Shown here one piece after another: positions 43,268-52,596 of a stretch of DNA of 64,000 bases; the first letter of the stretch is position 1; the number at the start of each line of letters is the position of its first letter. This DNA comes from JANSYL01 sp965229695. Its GTDB lineage: Bacteria > Pseudomonadota > Alphaproteobacteria > Rhodobacterales > Rhodobacteraceae. Location: NCBI GenBank assembly GCA_965229695.1, contig OZ245921.1, forward strand, positions 1,426,001 through 1,490,000, given 5' to 3'. The notes beneath the pieces are model-generated. The model was not told the DNA's origin and did no database searches. It saw only the letters and a list, made by a program, of their open reading frames with translations. Both the position numbers and the translations under genes were made by a program.

Positions 43268-46200
43268 CTACGGCAGCCCGGTATTCGCCGTGGTCAGCTC
43301 CGACGCGGTGATCGGGACGCCTGGGGCGCTTTCAATCGTGAGGTCCGCGGATACCAGAGACCCGCCGAAGAGGTCCGCGCGCGCGTCGCAGAGGCTCGTG
43401 TAGAAGGCCGACAAGTCCATGAAATCATTATCGGCGTCCCAGTCGGTGATGAAGTCGCCCATGCCTGCAACGATCGTGTCGGGTCCTGACCCGCTGGTAA
43501 TGATGTCGCGATCTCTTCCGCCATCCAAGAAGTTAGCACCGATACCGCCACGGAGGCTATCTTCTCCTTCGTCACCGCGGAGGGTGCTGTTGGCGTCGCT
43601 TGCAATCAATGTGTCGTCCCCCTCGCCGCCAACTGCCGTTCGGATGAGACCCGAGGTGGTAGTGGTTCCGCCCAATCCGATGATCGTCCCGGTGCTCAGG
43701 TCAATCGTGACGGGATCCGTCTCCGACGGAGCGACAGAGACGACACCAATCCCGTCGCCGGTGACAGAGATTGTGTCGTCCTCGGCGCCAAGCACCACGG
43801 TCGCCTCGCCATCTGTGATCTCAACGGAGTCGTCCCCCGTTCCCGGGACGATAAGCTGCACATTGCCCGAGCCACCGCTGATGATGGTGTCATTGCCCGC
43901 CTCGCCACTGATGACGAAAGACGCCTGGCTATCGGTGACGATCGAGTCATCATTCTCACCGCCAAAAATCTGGTTCAGATCCAATACCGACCCGACGGTA
44001 TCGATGATGGTGTCACTACCGGCACCGCCGTCGAGTGTATCGCTTCCTTCACCGCCCACGATACTGTCATCGCCCGCTTGGCCCAAAATGTCGTCATCGC
44101 CCGGGCCACCAAAGACCGTGTCAGCGGAGGCCCCGGCGATGATTTCATCGTTTTCCCGACCACTGTCGGTCGTGTCTTGTTCGCCATCCGCTTGCAACCC
44201 GCCGTAGATGACATCGGGATCGGCGGTGCCCAGGATGAAGCCATCATCGTTTTGCGCATTTGTGCCGTCAAAATCGTCAAAAATACGGGTGGCGGTATCG
44301 AAGACGGAAGTCAGCCCAGTATTGGCCGTCGTCAACTCGCTGGCCAGGATCGCATTGGACCCGCCGGTTTGGATCGTCAAGTTCAACGCGGTCAGTACGC
44401 CACCTGCTGTCAGATCGGCCCGTGCCTCCTCCAAGTCCGTATAGGTCCCGGTTAGGTCGACGAAATCGAGCGCCGGGTTGAAATCGGTGATCGTGTCATT
44501 TTCCCCGGCGATAATGGTGTCTTCGCCCGGGCCTGACTCGATGGTGTCCGCCCCGCCTTTGCCATCAAGCGTGTCGTTGTCAGCGCCCCCCTGCAATCGG
44601 TCGATCCCGTCGCCGCCCAAAATGCTGTCGTTCCCGTCTCTGCCCACGAGCAGCGTGTTGCCGTCATTGTCGCCGATGATCGTATCGTCGCCCGCGCCGG
44701 TGCTGACGGCGTCAAAGCCGCTGATTTGCTTCGTGCCAAGACCCGTGGCGACACCGTTCAGCAAATCGACGGAAATGTTTGTGGTTTCTGTGCTTAAAAC
44801 CTCAAGCTGATCGGTGTCGCCGTTCATCTCCAGCGTATCGTCACCCTCGGTATAGTAGACGAGTTGAATGCCAGTCCCGCCAATCACGGAATCATCGCCT
44901 GGCCCCGGATCAATAATGGCAATCCGTGTGGTGGCGCTGGCATCAATCGTGTCGTTCTCGGCTCCACCGTCGAGCGACACAAATCCAAACCCCGTGGCGA
45001 CGATGACGTCGTTGCCCGCCTCCCCAAAAAGCTGTTGCGCGAACAAAGAATTGGTGAAGTCCGTGAAGGTGAGTGTATCGTCGCCCTCCCCACCGAGGAC
45101 CAATGCCTGGCCGCTGCCGGCGTCTATGCTGTCATTGCCGTCGCCGCCCACAATCGAGTCGAAGCCCGGCCCACCGAAAACCGTGTCATCCTCGTCGCCC
45201 GCATCGATTGTGTCGCTATCTTCGCCACTATCCAGGGTGTCCTGTCGGCCATCCGCTTGCAACCCGCCATAGATGACGTCTCGACCTGCGGTGCCGTTGA
45301 TGATGCCGTCATCGGCCTGGGCGCTATTGCCGTCAAAATCGTCGAAGATCAGGGATGGCAGACCGGTGTTTTCGGGCGTCAATTCGGATGGGTCAACGGG
45401 CGGCCCGGATGCGGTAAAGATTGTCAGGTTAAGTGAGGTCAACACGCCGCCTGTGGTCAGATCGGCCCGTGCTTCCTCAATGTCAGAATAGAAGCCGGTC
45501 AGATCAAGGAAATCGAGCGTCGGGTCAAAGTCGAAGATTGTGTCATCAGAGCTTGCGATCACCGTGTCTTCGCCGTCTCCGGTATCAATCTGGTCTATCC
45601 CTTCCCCGCCGTCGATCAGGTCATTGCCGGCACCGGCAAAAATGGCATCGTCGCCGCCGCCGCCGGTAAGGGTATTGTTGCCGTCGCCCCCGTTGAGGCT
45701 GTTTCGGGCGTCATCGCCCGTCAGGGAGTCATCACCAAGCGCCCCGGCCGCACCAAAAAGGCCCGAGACCTGCGTCGTTCCGCCTAGGCCCGTCGCCAAT
45801 CCGGTACCGAGGTTAATGTCCACGCCGACGGTTTCGGTTTGCTCGACGATCAGGAAGCCAAGACCACCGGTAATCGTGATCGTATCGTCGCCCTCACTCA
45901 TAAAGACGGCTGCGAACCCTTGTTCAGACAACACGCTGTCATCGCCTGGCCCGGGATACAGGAGAACCTGGGCACCCGAGCTGGCGTTGATGATCGTATC
46001 ATTGTCTTCCTCGCCGTGAAGGATTTGCGAGTTCGTCCCGTCCGCCACAATGTAGTCGTCGCCTGATCCGCCAAAGACCGTGTTGTCGTCTTGCCCGCTG
46101 ACCCCCGCGACTTCGATTGTGTCGTCACCAATCCCGCCAAGGAACTCGCCGCCGCCTTCGCCGCCGACAATGCTGTCATCGCCAATCCCGCCGTCGATCT

Positions 46201-48628
46201 CGTCAACTCCTGGCCCGCCAAATATCGTGTCGCCACCATCGCCGCCGTCGATATTGTCGTTCTGCACCCCGCTATCGGCGGTGTCTTGTTCGCCATCCGC
46301 CAGCAACCCGCCATAGATCACATCACGATCCGCGGTGCCGATGATGGAGCCGTCATCGGGCTGAGCCGCGCTGCCGTCAAAATCATCGAAAATGCGGGCG
46401 GCGCTGGCGAAGACTGAGGGCAGACCCGTGTTGGCGGTGGTCAGGTCGGACCGAGCAAGGGGATCCACGCTCACTGACCCAATCGTTAGGTTAATCGAAG
46501 CAAGGACGCCATCCGCAGTCAGATCGTCCTGCGCATCTTCCAGCGTCGTGTAGAACGCGGTGAGATCGAGGAAATCATTTGCCGGATCAAAGTCGAAGAT
46601 CGAGTCATTCTCGCCCGCGATGATGACGTCATTTCCGTCGCCCGTAACGATGGTATCCGCCCCGCCACCACCATCAAATGTATCGCTGCCATCCGTGCCG
46701 CCGATCCCGTCATCCCCAATCAGGACATCCGCCGCATCGCCACCGATGATAAGGTCGTCCCCGCCTGCGCCCTGCAGGGAGCTTTCAACATGATCGCCAG
46801 TGATGGTGTCGTTGCCGATACCGCCGAGCACCCCGTTAAAGCCCGAGACCTGCGTGGTGCCCAAACCGGTGACAACACCGGTCAAAAGGTCGAAATCGAT
46901 GCCTGTGGCAAGCGTATCGTCAACGGTAAGAAAGCCATCGCCGCCAGTGATGTCGTAGGTATCGTTGCCCTCTCCAAGCAGCACGATGTTGATCCCGGCG
47001 CTGCCAAGCACGCTGTCGTCGCCAGCGCCGGGTAAGAAGGCAGTTGTGCCAGAGCTGTCGCTAATCAGCGTGTCGTTGTCTTCGCCGCCATCCAAGATGT
47101 TCGAACTGTCACCGGTCGTGACGATGGAGTCATTGCCCAGGCCGCCAACGAGCGAATCCAGATCGTCATTATCGCTATCTGCAATCCCGATGAGCGTATC
47201 GTCACCGGGCCCGCCATAAAGCGTGTCTTCCCCATCGCCATCGGTCAGGTAGTCGTTTCCGGCCTCGCCATTGATCGTGTCATCGCCTGGCCCGCCAAAG
47301 ATCGTGTCACGCTCATCGCCGCCATCGATGGAGTCATCTGCCACGCCGGTGTCAGCCGTGTCCTGAGGGCCATCCGCTTGCAGCCCGCCATAGATCAAAT
47401 CGCGTGCAGCGGTGCCGTCGATCATCCCATCGTCTGGCTGCGCGTTGCTGCCATCGAAATCGTCAAAGATCGGATCGACCGCGTTGATGACCAATGGCAG
47501 ACCGGTATTGGCCGTCGTTAGCTCACTCACCAAGATCGGGCTAGAGGGCCCTTTTTCGATTGTCAGATTAAGTGCACCAAGCACACCTGCGGCGGAAAGA
47601 TCAGCGCGCGCGTCTTCGAGAAAGTCGTAGGTGCCGGTTAGATCAATGAAATCAAGCGCCGGATCGAAATCGGTAATCGTATCGTTTTCGCCCGCAATGA
47701 TGACATCGCTGCCAGTGCCTGTGCCGATCGTGTCGGCACCGCCGCCCCCGTCGAGCGTGTCGTCCCCTTCCTCGCCAAACAGGAAGTCTGCGCCAGCACC
47801 GCCGGTGATGCTGTCATTGCCCAATTGCCCGGCCAGCAGCGCATTTCCGTCATCATCCCCCTGGATCGTATCGTCACCTTGTGCGCCACCGAAACGCTCG
47901 AACCCGGACAACTGCGTCGTGCCACCAAGGCCGGTCGCAACTCCAGCGCGTAGATCAACGTCTATGCCGACGGTTTCAGTGCCAGCGACAAAGGCACGGT
48001 CATCGGTGCTATTGCCGATCAGAGTGTCATTGCCCTGGCTGAGAACCGCAGAAAGGGGCCCATCCCCCCCCACGATACTGTCATCGCCAATACCGCCATC
48101 GGCTTGGACAGCCCCGGACCCACCGAGCAAGGTGTCATTACCTTCATTACCCTCCAGCATCCCCCCACCAGGCCCTGCGATGATCAGGTCGTCATCCTCA
48201 CCGCCAGCCAGAAGGTCGAAGCTGCTGATATCGTCGCCGGACAGGATCGTATCATTGCCGGGGCCACCATCGGCAAAGTCGGAACCCGCGCCGGTGTTGA
48301 TGGAATCGTCGTCATCCCCTCCAAGCAGGCTGTCGGACCCAACGCCACCAAAGATCGTGTCGTTGCCCTCCAAGCCTTGAATGGTGTCATTCCGAACGCC
48401 GCTATCGGTTGTGTCTTGCTGGCCATCGGCCTGCAAGCCGCCAAAGATCAGGTCGTTGCCGGTGGTGCCATCAATGCTGCCGTCGTCAGGTTGCGGGTCC
48501 GTGCCGTCGAAATCGTCGAACAGTGTCGCGTCCGGATCATCTGTGCTGTCGTCGGTTTCGTCACCGCCGCCGATGCCACCGGAAAGGCCGAGCAACAAAA
48601 AGAACAGAAGGAGGGCAGCACCTTCCAT
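43268..48628 (-). CDS. Giant five-module RTX (calcium-binding repeat) protein
   Basis: A 1786-residue acidic protein. A short N-terminal hydrophobic segment (ALLLFFLLLGLSGGIGG) is followed by an acidic linker and then five modules of 338-359 residues, each starting with (I/L)FDDFDG and ending with a TTANTGLP-like motif (the fourth ends TPENTGLP). Every module contains many GGxGxDxx nonapeptides (for example GGDGNDSIDAG) that form calcium-bound beta-rolls, with a recurring non-RTX strip (VDINLGTGLATGLGGTTQVSG) and a closing DFDPALDFLDLTGFY segment. There is no extra C-terminal secretion domain: the protein stops at a module end. It is probably exposed on or outside the cell; role (adhesion, matrix, defence) unknown. 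AGGA lies seven bases before the ATG. Confidence 0.86.
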   Translation of the reverse strand: MEGAALLLFFLLLGLSGGIGGGDETDDSTDDPDATLFDDFDGTDPQPDDGSIDGTTGNDLIFGGLQADGQQDTTDSGVRNDTIQGLEGNDTIFGGVGSDSLLGGDDDDSINTGAGSDFADGGPGNDTILSGDDISSFDLLAGGEDDDLIIAGPGGGMLEGNEGNDTLLGGSGAVQADGGIGDDSIVGGDGPLSAVLSQGNDTLIGNSTDDRAFVAGTETVGIDVDLRAGVATGLGGTTQLSGFERFGGAQGDDTIQGDDDGNALLAGQLGNDSITGGAGADFLFGEEGDDTLDGGGGADTIGTGTGSDVIIAGENDTITDFDPALDFIDLTGTYDFLEDARADLSAAGVLGALNLTIEKGPSSPILVSELTTANTGLPLVINAVDPIFDDFDGSNAQPDDGMIDGTAARDLIYGGLQADGPQDTADTGVADDSIDGGDERDTIFGGPGDDTINGEAGNDYLTDGDGEDTLYGGPGDDTLIGIADSDNDDLDSLVGGLGNDSIVTTGDSSNILDGGEDNDTLISDSSGTTAFLPGAGDDSVLGSAGINIVLLGEGNDTYDITGGDGFLTVDDTLATGIDFDLLTGVVTGLGTTQVSGFNGVLGGIGNDTITGDHVESSLQGAGGDDLIIGGDAADVLIGDDGIGGTDGSDTFDGGGGADTIVTGDGNDVIIAGENDSIFDFDPANDFLDLTAFYTTLEDAQDDLTADGVLASINLTIGSVSVDPLARSDLTTANTGLPSVFASAARIFDDFDGSAAQPDDGSIIGTADRDVIYGGLLADGEQDTADSGVQNDNIDGGDGGDTIFGGPGVDEIDGGIGDDSIVGGEGGGEFLGGIGDDTIEVAGVSGQDDNTVFGGSGDDYIVADGTNSQILHGEEDNDTIINASSGAQVLLYPGPGDDSVLSEQGFAAVFMSEGDDTITITGGLGFLIVEQTETVGVDINLGTGLATGLGGTTQVSGLFGAAGALGDDSLTGDDARNSLNGGDGNNTLTGGGGDDAIFAGAGNDLIDGGEGIDQIDTGDGEDTVIASSDDTIFDFDPTLDFLDLTGFYSDIEEARADLTTGGVLTSLNLTIFTASGPPVDPSELTPENTGLPSLIFDDFDGNSAQADDGIINGTAGRDVIYGGLQADGRQDTLDSGEDSDTIDAGDEDDTVFGGPGFDSIVGGDGNDSIDAGSGQALVLGGEGDDTLTFTDFTNSLFAQQLFGEAGNDVIVATGFGFVSLDGGAENDTIDASATTRIAIIDPGPGDDSVIGGTGIQLVYYTEGDDTLEMNGDTDQLEVLSTETTNISVDLLNGVATGLGTKQISGFDAVSTGAGDDTIIGDNDGNTLLVGRDGNDSILGGDGIDRLQGGADNDTLDGKGGADTIESGPGEDTIIAGENDTITDFNPALDFVDLTGTYTDLEEARADLTAGGVLTALNLTIQTGGSNAILASELTTANTGLTSVFDTATRIFDDFDGTNAQNDDGFILGTADPDVIYGGLQADGEQDTTDSGRENDEIIAGASADTVFGGPGDDDILGQAGDDSIVGGEGSDTLDGGAGSDTIIDTVGSVLDLNQIFGGENDDSIVTDSQASFVISGEAGNDTIISGGSGNVQLIVPGTGDDSVEITDGEATVVLGAEDDTISVTGDGIGVVSVAPSETDPVTIDLSTGTIIGLGGTTTTSGLIRTAVGGEGDDTLIASDANSTLRGDEGEDSLRGGIGANFLDGGRDRDIITSGSGPDTIVAGMGDFITDWDADNDFMDLSAFYTSLCDARADLFGGSLVSADLTIESAPGVPITASELTTANTGLP
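43271..48523 (-). repeat. Five tandem modules of about 1.05 kb within the RTX gene
   Basis: Module starts, read from the FDDFDG codons, are at 48523, 47470, 46393, 45349 and 44284 (lengths 1053, 1077, 1044, 1065 and 1014 bases). Every module carries GLQADG/GLLADG, an RTX block, the TTQVSG/TKQISG-type strip and an ARADL...NLTI ending in the same order. Sequence divergence between modules shows the duplications are not very recent. Confidence 0.88.
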
Positions 48629-49928
48629 GTGGCTATCCTGTCGAACCAGATGCCAAAGTGGAGCCTGCGCTGGACCGCACGGGTCTTGGTACCGGGTCGG
48701 CGCATCGGCCGACCAAACGATCGGTAACGCTGATCGCTACGAAACCGCAACCCGCCGTTTGGCACACAAAGCCACCCGCCAAGAAAAGCGAAAGCAACCA
48801 AAGCACCACAAGGAACTCCATGAGTATTCCCCCAGACGGAATGAGCGCCATTCTGCGGAAATAGTTAGACTAAGCAAATATTAGGACCTGTTTGTCTTGC
48901 GCCTCGGCTTTAATCCGTCGCCGGTTTCTGGAATTGCGTCCAGATGCGAAACAATCGGGTCTTGCGGCGTGGGTGAGGCGCTGCAGACGTCGTGAGAGCT
49001 CGCCGACCAAGATCGGCAGCGCTGAATGATTCTTAGGATGGATCGCGGCGCAGCTATACTGAGACGAGAGGCTCGGTCATTCACGACCCTTGAACCCCGC
49101 TGGCTTTACGCAGCGTGGTGTTTTGGCGGCCGATGCTGATCCGAGGCCGACAAGCTGCAAGGCGCAGTCTCCTGAGCCAGCTTCCGACCCACAACGTCAT
49201 TCGTCCCTTCGCTGGTAACGCGCCGCGAGACATCCGCCTCGCAGCGAATCGAATTACGGATGTCAGTGATGGAGTTCATGTTCAACGCGATCTCGGGCGT
49301 AGAGATCAGAGAAGGTCGCGAAATCATCCATCAACGATGTCATCGCCAGGTCATGAGGCAGGGTGATGTACACCGCGCCGATAGGTTGCGCATCGCGCCC
49401 AATAATCACACACGACGCGGCTGTCATTTCCGCATCGACGCGTTCGGCACAGGGCATCAAATCTTCCCCCAGTTGGATGAGGACAAAGCTCTGCTTTGAG
49501 CGGTCAAACAGACGGCTTCCGACCCTTGTCGTTACGGAAAGCCGCCGTGTCAGCGTTTTATGATAGACCTGGATACTGTCCGCGCGGCCCCGGAGTGAGC
49601 CGCCGCTCGTTGTCGAATTGGTCATCATTGGTGTACTGCTCGCGGCTTACATCCAATTGCCCGCACCTTTGCCAAGCTGAATAAGGAACAGGGGAGGCGA
49701 AACGGCCGCTCTATATGGCTGCCGTTTTCGCATGTCCATTTTGTCGATGCTCTGATGCGACGTAGCCCGCGTGCAAATAATAATCCGGTCATCGCCCTGG
49801 CACTCAAGTGCTTCAAGTGAAGCCAATCGCCTCTCTGACAATGAACTCAAACTACCCGGAGTTTGCCCCGCGATCTTTGCCGCCCGCTGCCCGGCAACGC
49901 TTGAAAACTCATAAGATATTGAAGCTAT
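48629..49928. other. 1.3-kb region without a convincing gene
   Basis: Between the RTX gene and the tRNA fragment the DNA has less GC and no frame with a good ribosome site or recognisable product. The longest candidate, 121 codons on the minus strand at 49263-49628, has an unremarkable peptide (contains SFVLIQLGEDLMPCAERVD) that I cannot place; a 67-codon frame at 49647-49850 carries a similar FLIQLGKG, so both could be remnants of one decayed gene. The left end must hold the promoter of the RTX gene. Confidence 0.5.
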
Positions 49929-49975
49929 TGGTCGGAGTGGCGAGATTCGAACTCACGACCCCTGCCTCCCGAAGG
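49929..49975 (-). other. 3' fragment of a tRNA-Pro(CGG) gene, probable att site
   Basis: Read on the minus strand, 47 bases run from CCTTCGGGAGGCAG through GGTTCGAA-type T-arm sequence (GTGAGTTCGAATCTCGC) to the acceptor end CACTCCGACCA, that is, from the anticodon arm to CCA of tRNA-Pro with anticodon CGG. The 5' half is missing: upstream bases cannot form the anticodon stem, D-arm or acceptor. The break at the anticodon arm is where tyrosine recombinases usually cross over, and an integrase begins 72 bases away. Confidence 0.78.
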
Positions 49976-50046
49976 CGCAACTCCACATTCTCATAGCGCA
50001 CCATAGGGAAATATTCTTATTTAAATACAAATATATATATCGTACG

Positions 50047-51096
50047 ATGGGAACATACCTGAACACTCCAACCCGTGCCAGAGCCGGGGATAATGAGGAT
50101 AAAGTGAGGATAAACGAGCTCACGATCAAGCAGCTACCCTTCGCTGAGGCTGGTCAAAAGAAGTACCGGGACGAAGGTCTGCCAGGCTTTGGCGTTGTCG
50201 TCGGCAGGCGCACGAAGACCTTCTTTGTTATGTATGGGAAAGACCGGCGAACCAAATCCATCGGCACCTGGCCAAACATGACAGTAAAGGACGCTCGCCT
50301 GGAGGCGGCGGCGCTTCTCAGCGGCCCGGCCCCAAAGAAGCGCAACACGCCGCTGGAGGAGGCTAGGGACGCATTCTTAACCGATTGCCGGCGCCGTTTG
50401 CGACCCACCACCTCCGAGCGGTATTACTATGCGCTGAAAGACATCGACCTCGCAGACACGCGCATCAGCGACCCGACCACAGTCAAATGCCTCAAGGCGT
50501 TCTACAACTGGTGCATTGACCACGACATTACTGACCGCAATCCGTTTGCCCGCAAAAAGGTGAAGTTCGCTGTTCGGGATAGACTGCTTTCAGACAAAGA
50601 GATCGCAGCGATCTGGGCATACGATCACCCTCCATACTCAGATATCGTCAAGTTACTCATTCGCACCGGCCAGCGACGCAATCAGATTTGGCGCTTTGAT
50701 CCAGCCTGGATCGATGATGGTGTCCTGACTTTCCCTTCAAGCATTATGAAGACCAGCCGCGCCCACGTTATTCCGGTGACCGGATACGGTCAGTACCTGC
50801 CGAACGAACCCTTCTCGTTTAACGGCTGGTCAAAGGCCAAGCGACGGATGGACACCAAAACGGGCGTATCAGACTACGTCTTGCACGACTTCAGACGGTA
50901 CTTCTCAAGCACCATGGCGAAGCTTGGAGTGCCGCTGCACGTCACCGAGCAGATCATCGACCATCGGTCTCAGGTCTCAGGTGTTGCGGCAATCTACAAC
51001 CGCTACAGCTTTCTCAACGAAATGCGCGAGGCACTTACCGCCTACGAGCTTCACCTAGCCAGGGTTACTGCCGACCCACCAGAATTGGCAGGTTGA
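50047..51096 (+). CDS. Tyrosine recombinase/phage-type integrase
   Basis: A 349-residue integrase. The N-terminal DUF4102-like arm-binding part includes EGLPGFGVVVGRRTKTFFVMY; the catalytic domain shows RTGQRRNQIWRF (first Arg), LHDFRRYFSS (His-x-x-Arg) and QIIDHRSQVSGVAAIYNRYSF with the nucleophilic Tyr. Starts are ATG at 50047, without a ribosome site, or GTG at 50104, preceded by GAGGATAAA and matching the family N-terminus. Upstream DNA is very AT-rich. It lies next to the tRNA-Pro fragment and before an AlpA-like gene. Confidence 0.91.
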   Translation: MGTYLNTPTRARAGDNEDKVRINELTIKQLPFAEAGQKKYRDEGLPGFGVVVGRRTKTFFVMYGKDRRTKSIGTWPNMTVKDARLEAAALLSGPAPKKRNTPLEEARDAFLTDCRRRLRPTTSERYYYALKDIDLADTRISDPTTVKCLKAFYNWCIDHDITDRNPFARKKVKFAVRDRLLSDKEIAAIWAYDHPPYSDIVKLLIRTGQRRNQIWRFDPAWIDDGVLTFPSSIMKTSRAHVIPVTGYGQYLPNEPFSFNGWSKAKRRMDTKTGVSDYVLHDFRRYFSSTMAKLGVPLHVTEQIIDHRSQVSGVAAIYNRYSFLNEMREALTAYELHLARVTADPPELAG

Positions 51097-51182
51097 CGCT
51101 TCTTTGCTAGCCTAAGCGCCTCTCGGGAGACTTGTCGAAACCTGAGGGCATCGCGTTGCTCTCCAATCATGGAGATATCGTG

Positions 51183-51380
51183 ATGCGGATACTTTCAAAG
51201 CGTCAGCTGAAGGAGCTGGTCCTGTACTCACCTCAACACATTGCCCGCTTGGAGAAGGCAGGGAAATTCCCCCGACGGATCATCCTAGGCCCGAACCGGG
51301 TTGGCTGGTTGGAGAGTGAAGTACTGGATTGGCTACAGCAGCGTCTTGACGCTCGTGAGGAACCATACCGACACTCCTGA
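51183..51380 (+). CDS. AlpA-family regulator/excisionase-like protein
   Basis: A 65-residue protein with the AlpA/MerR-like helix-turn-helix: MRILSKRQLKELVLYSPQHI, LEKAGKFPRRIILGPNRVGW and ESEVLDWLQQRL. Such proteins activate integrase expression or assist excision in prophages and satellites. The ATG at 51183 has GGAG eight bases upstream and is preferred to an upstream in-frame start. It follows the integrase by about 90 bases on the same strand and ends in a hairpin region. Confidence 0.82.
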   Translation: MRILSKRQLKELVLYSPQHIARLEKAGKFPRRIILGPNRVGWLESEVLDWLQQRLDAREEPYRHS

Positions 51381-51421
51381 TCTCAGGAGCTGGGTGGCCG
51401 GGGTTGCAAACCTGGCCACCC
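51374..51421 (+). terminator. Two consecutive hairpins after the AlpA-like gene
   Basis: CTCCTGA/TCAGGAG (51374-51380 and 51383-51389) overlaps the stop codon, and GGGTGGCC/GGCCACCC (51392-51399 and 51414-51421) follows. Neither is trailed by a T-run, so factor-independent termination is uncertain. Confidence 0.4.
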
Positions 51422-51607
51422 TACCTTGGCGGCGCCATGTGAACCACTGCGCTGCTTTGATCGTCGCCGCGGTGCGCCTCAAGCAGAAGTCAGAGTGCAT
51501 GTGCAGCGAAGGTCGGCTTTGATCAAAAAAAATACTAACCGCATCGTGTTGTAGGTATCAGCCCGCATTGAGATGGAAAAGTCAGGCGCGTATTCGGACG
51601 CGCCATT

Positions 51608-52471
51608 TCAAATCGGCCCCTCCCGAGATGCGATTTGACGGTGGCGCATGCGATAGCTTCGGGGCGTTGTTCCGTATTGATCGCGGAACAGGCGGTGAAA
51701 ATAGCTTAGGTTCTCAAACCCGCAATCGGTCGCCACATCAGTTAGCCCGCGCTCGGTCCCAGCCAGGAGCATGGCTGCGTGTTGGATACGGATCCGGTTG
51801 ACGTATTGGGTTGGGCTGAGGCCGAGGTAGCGTCTCGCCTGGCGGCACACATGTTCTTGCGACCGGCCTGCGGCGACGCGGAACCCCTCGGCGCCCTGCC
51901 GAAAAACGCGGGGGTCGCGCGCGGATTTACAGGCGCTCAAAAGCCAACTGGGCGCGCGATCATCCACAACCTCAGCCGCGTCGAGCACATGGGTCATCAT
52001 CGAGAGCAGAAAATGCTCAATCCGCGCCAGACTACGCTTGCTGGTCTGCAAGGCTAACATAGCGTTGACGGCGCGTTCGCGCTGCGGCCCGTCCAGCCGC
52101 AAGGTCGTCGGCAACTGGCCTTTCGCCCAGAAGAAGCGACCGGCCAGATCATCCTCGTACCGGGCGGCAAGATGCGCGGCGGTGTCGGTTCTGAACATCA
52201 CGTTTAGAATACGCGCACTCGTCGCGGTGACGGCTTGCAACGCATGGCTATCCTGCGGCCGCAGAAACGCCAAATGCCCTTGTTCAAGCCGTTCTTCCAC
52301 ACCGTTGATCCAATGGTGCACCTGCCCCTGCTCGATCAGCATCAATTCGAAATAATCATGGTGATGTTCGAATACGGGCGGGATATCGGGCAGCTCTTTA
52401 CGCACAAAGTGAAACGCCTCAGACGCACTCAGATAGGTATCAATCTTGAACAGTTTCTGGGGGAATCGCAC
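51608..52471 (-). CDS. AraC-family regulator (ChbR-like)
   Basis: A protein of about 287 residues: N-terminal cupin sensor (FEHHHDYFELMLIEQGQVHHW, LAFLRPQDSHAL) and C-terminal double helix-turn-helix (GRSQEHVCRQARRYLGLSP; LTDVATDCGFENLSYFHRLF). The pattern resembles ChbR-type regulators of sugar utilisation. GTG at 52471 or TTG at 52474 is the start. It diverges from the first PhyH gene and is the obvious regulator of the ABC/GH38 cluster; a pair of 21-bp-spaced direct repeats lies between them. Confidence 0.92.
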   Translation of the reverse strand: MRFPQKLFKIDTYLSASEAFHFVRKELPDIPPVFEHHHDYFELMLIEQGQVHHWINGVEERLEQGHLAFLRPQDSHALQAVTATSARILNVMFRTDTAAHLAARYEDDLAGRFFWAKGQLPTTLRLDGPQRERAVNAMLALQTSKRSLARIEHFLLSMMTHVLDAAEVVDDRAPSWLLSACKSARDPRVFRQGAEGFRVAAGRSQEHVCRQARRYLGLSPTQYVNRIRIQHAAMLLAGTERGLTDVATDCGFENLSYFHRLFRDQYGTTPRSYRMRHRQIASREGPI

Positions 52472-52509
52472 CAAAAATAACCTTTTTGCGGGTGCAGAAT
52501 GAGTATCAA

Positions 52510-52538
52510 TTTGTCAATATAGTGCATGTTTTTGTCAA
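52510..52538. promoter_or_regulatory. Direct repeat spaced 21 bp, candidate AraC-family operator
   Basis: TTTGTCAA occurs at 52510-52517 and 52531-52538, exactly 21 bp apart, in the gap between the AraC-type gene and the PhyH gene. Two direct half-sites two helical turns apart are the classic AraC-family layout. TTGTCA at 52532-52537 with TATCCT at 52556-52561 (18-bp spacer) could be the promoter for the PhyH operon, so the second repeat would overlap the -35. Confidence 0.45.
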
Positions 52539-52596
52539 GGGCGGGTCTCTCAACCTATCCTCCCGCGCGCTAGCGTAGAGGACGGGAGGAAACGCT

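Larger units (their letters stand above)
49929..51380. mobile_element. One end of a tRNA-Pro-integrated element (att, integrase, AlpA)
   Basis: The tRNA fragment, a tyrosine recombinase and an AlpA-like excision/regulatory protein are in the usual order for the end of an integrative element or satellite island. The fragment has its broken 5' side towards the integrase, so the element should extend to the right. The other end is not seen before 64000; the catabolic genes from 51.6 kb may be its cargo, or the element may be a decayed stub. Confidence 0.6.

Noticed and set aside
43419..44207. Long plus-strand open frames opposite the RTX gene
   Set aside because: They are shadows produced by the repetitive GGxGxD codons; peptides are low-complexity Ser/Pro and recur with each module.
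43268..48628. CRISPR-like periodic repeats in the RTX region
   Set aside because: The periodicity is of coding nonapeptide repeats in one intact frame, with divergent DNA copies and no spacers.
49263..49628. A 121-codon minus-strand frame that could be a small protein gene
   Set aside because: No recognisable family, no clear ribosome site and unusual codon use compared with neighbouring genes; reported only as part of the gene-poor region.
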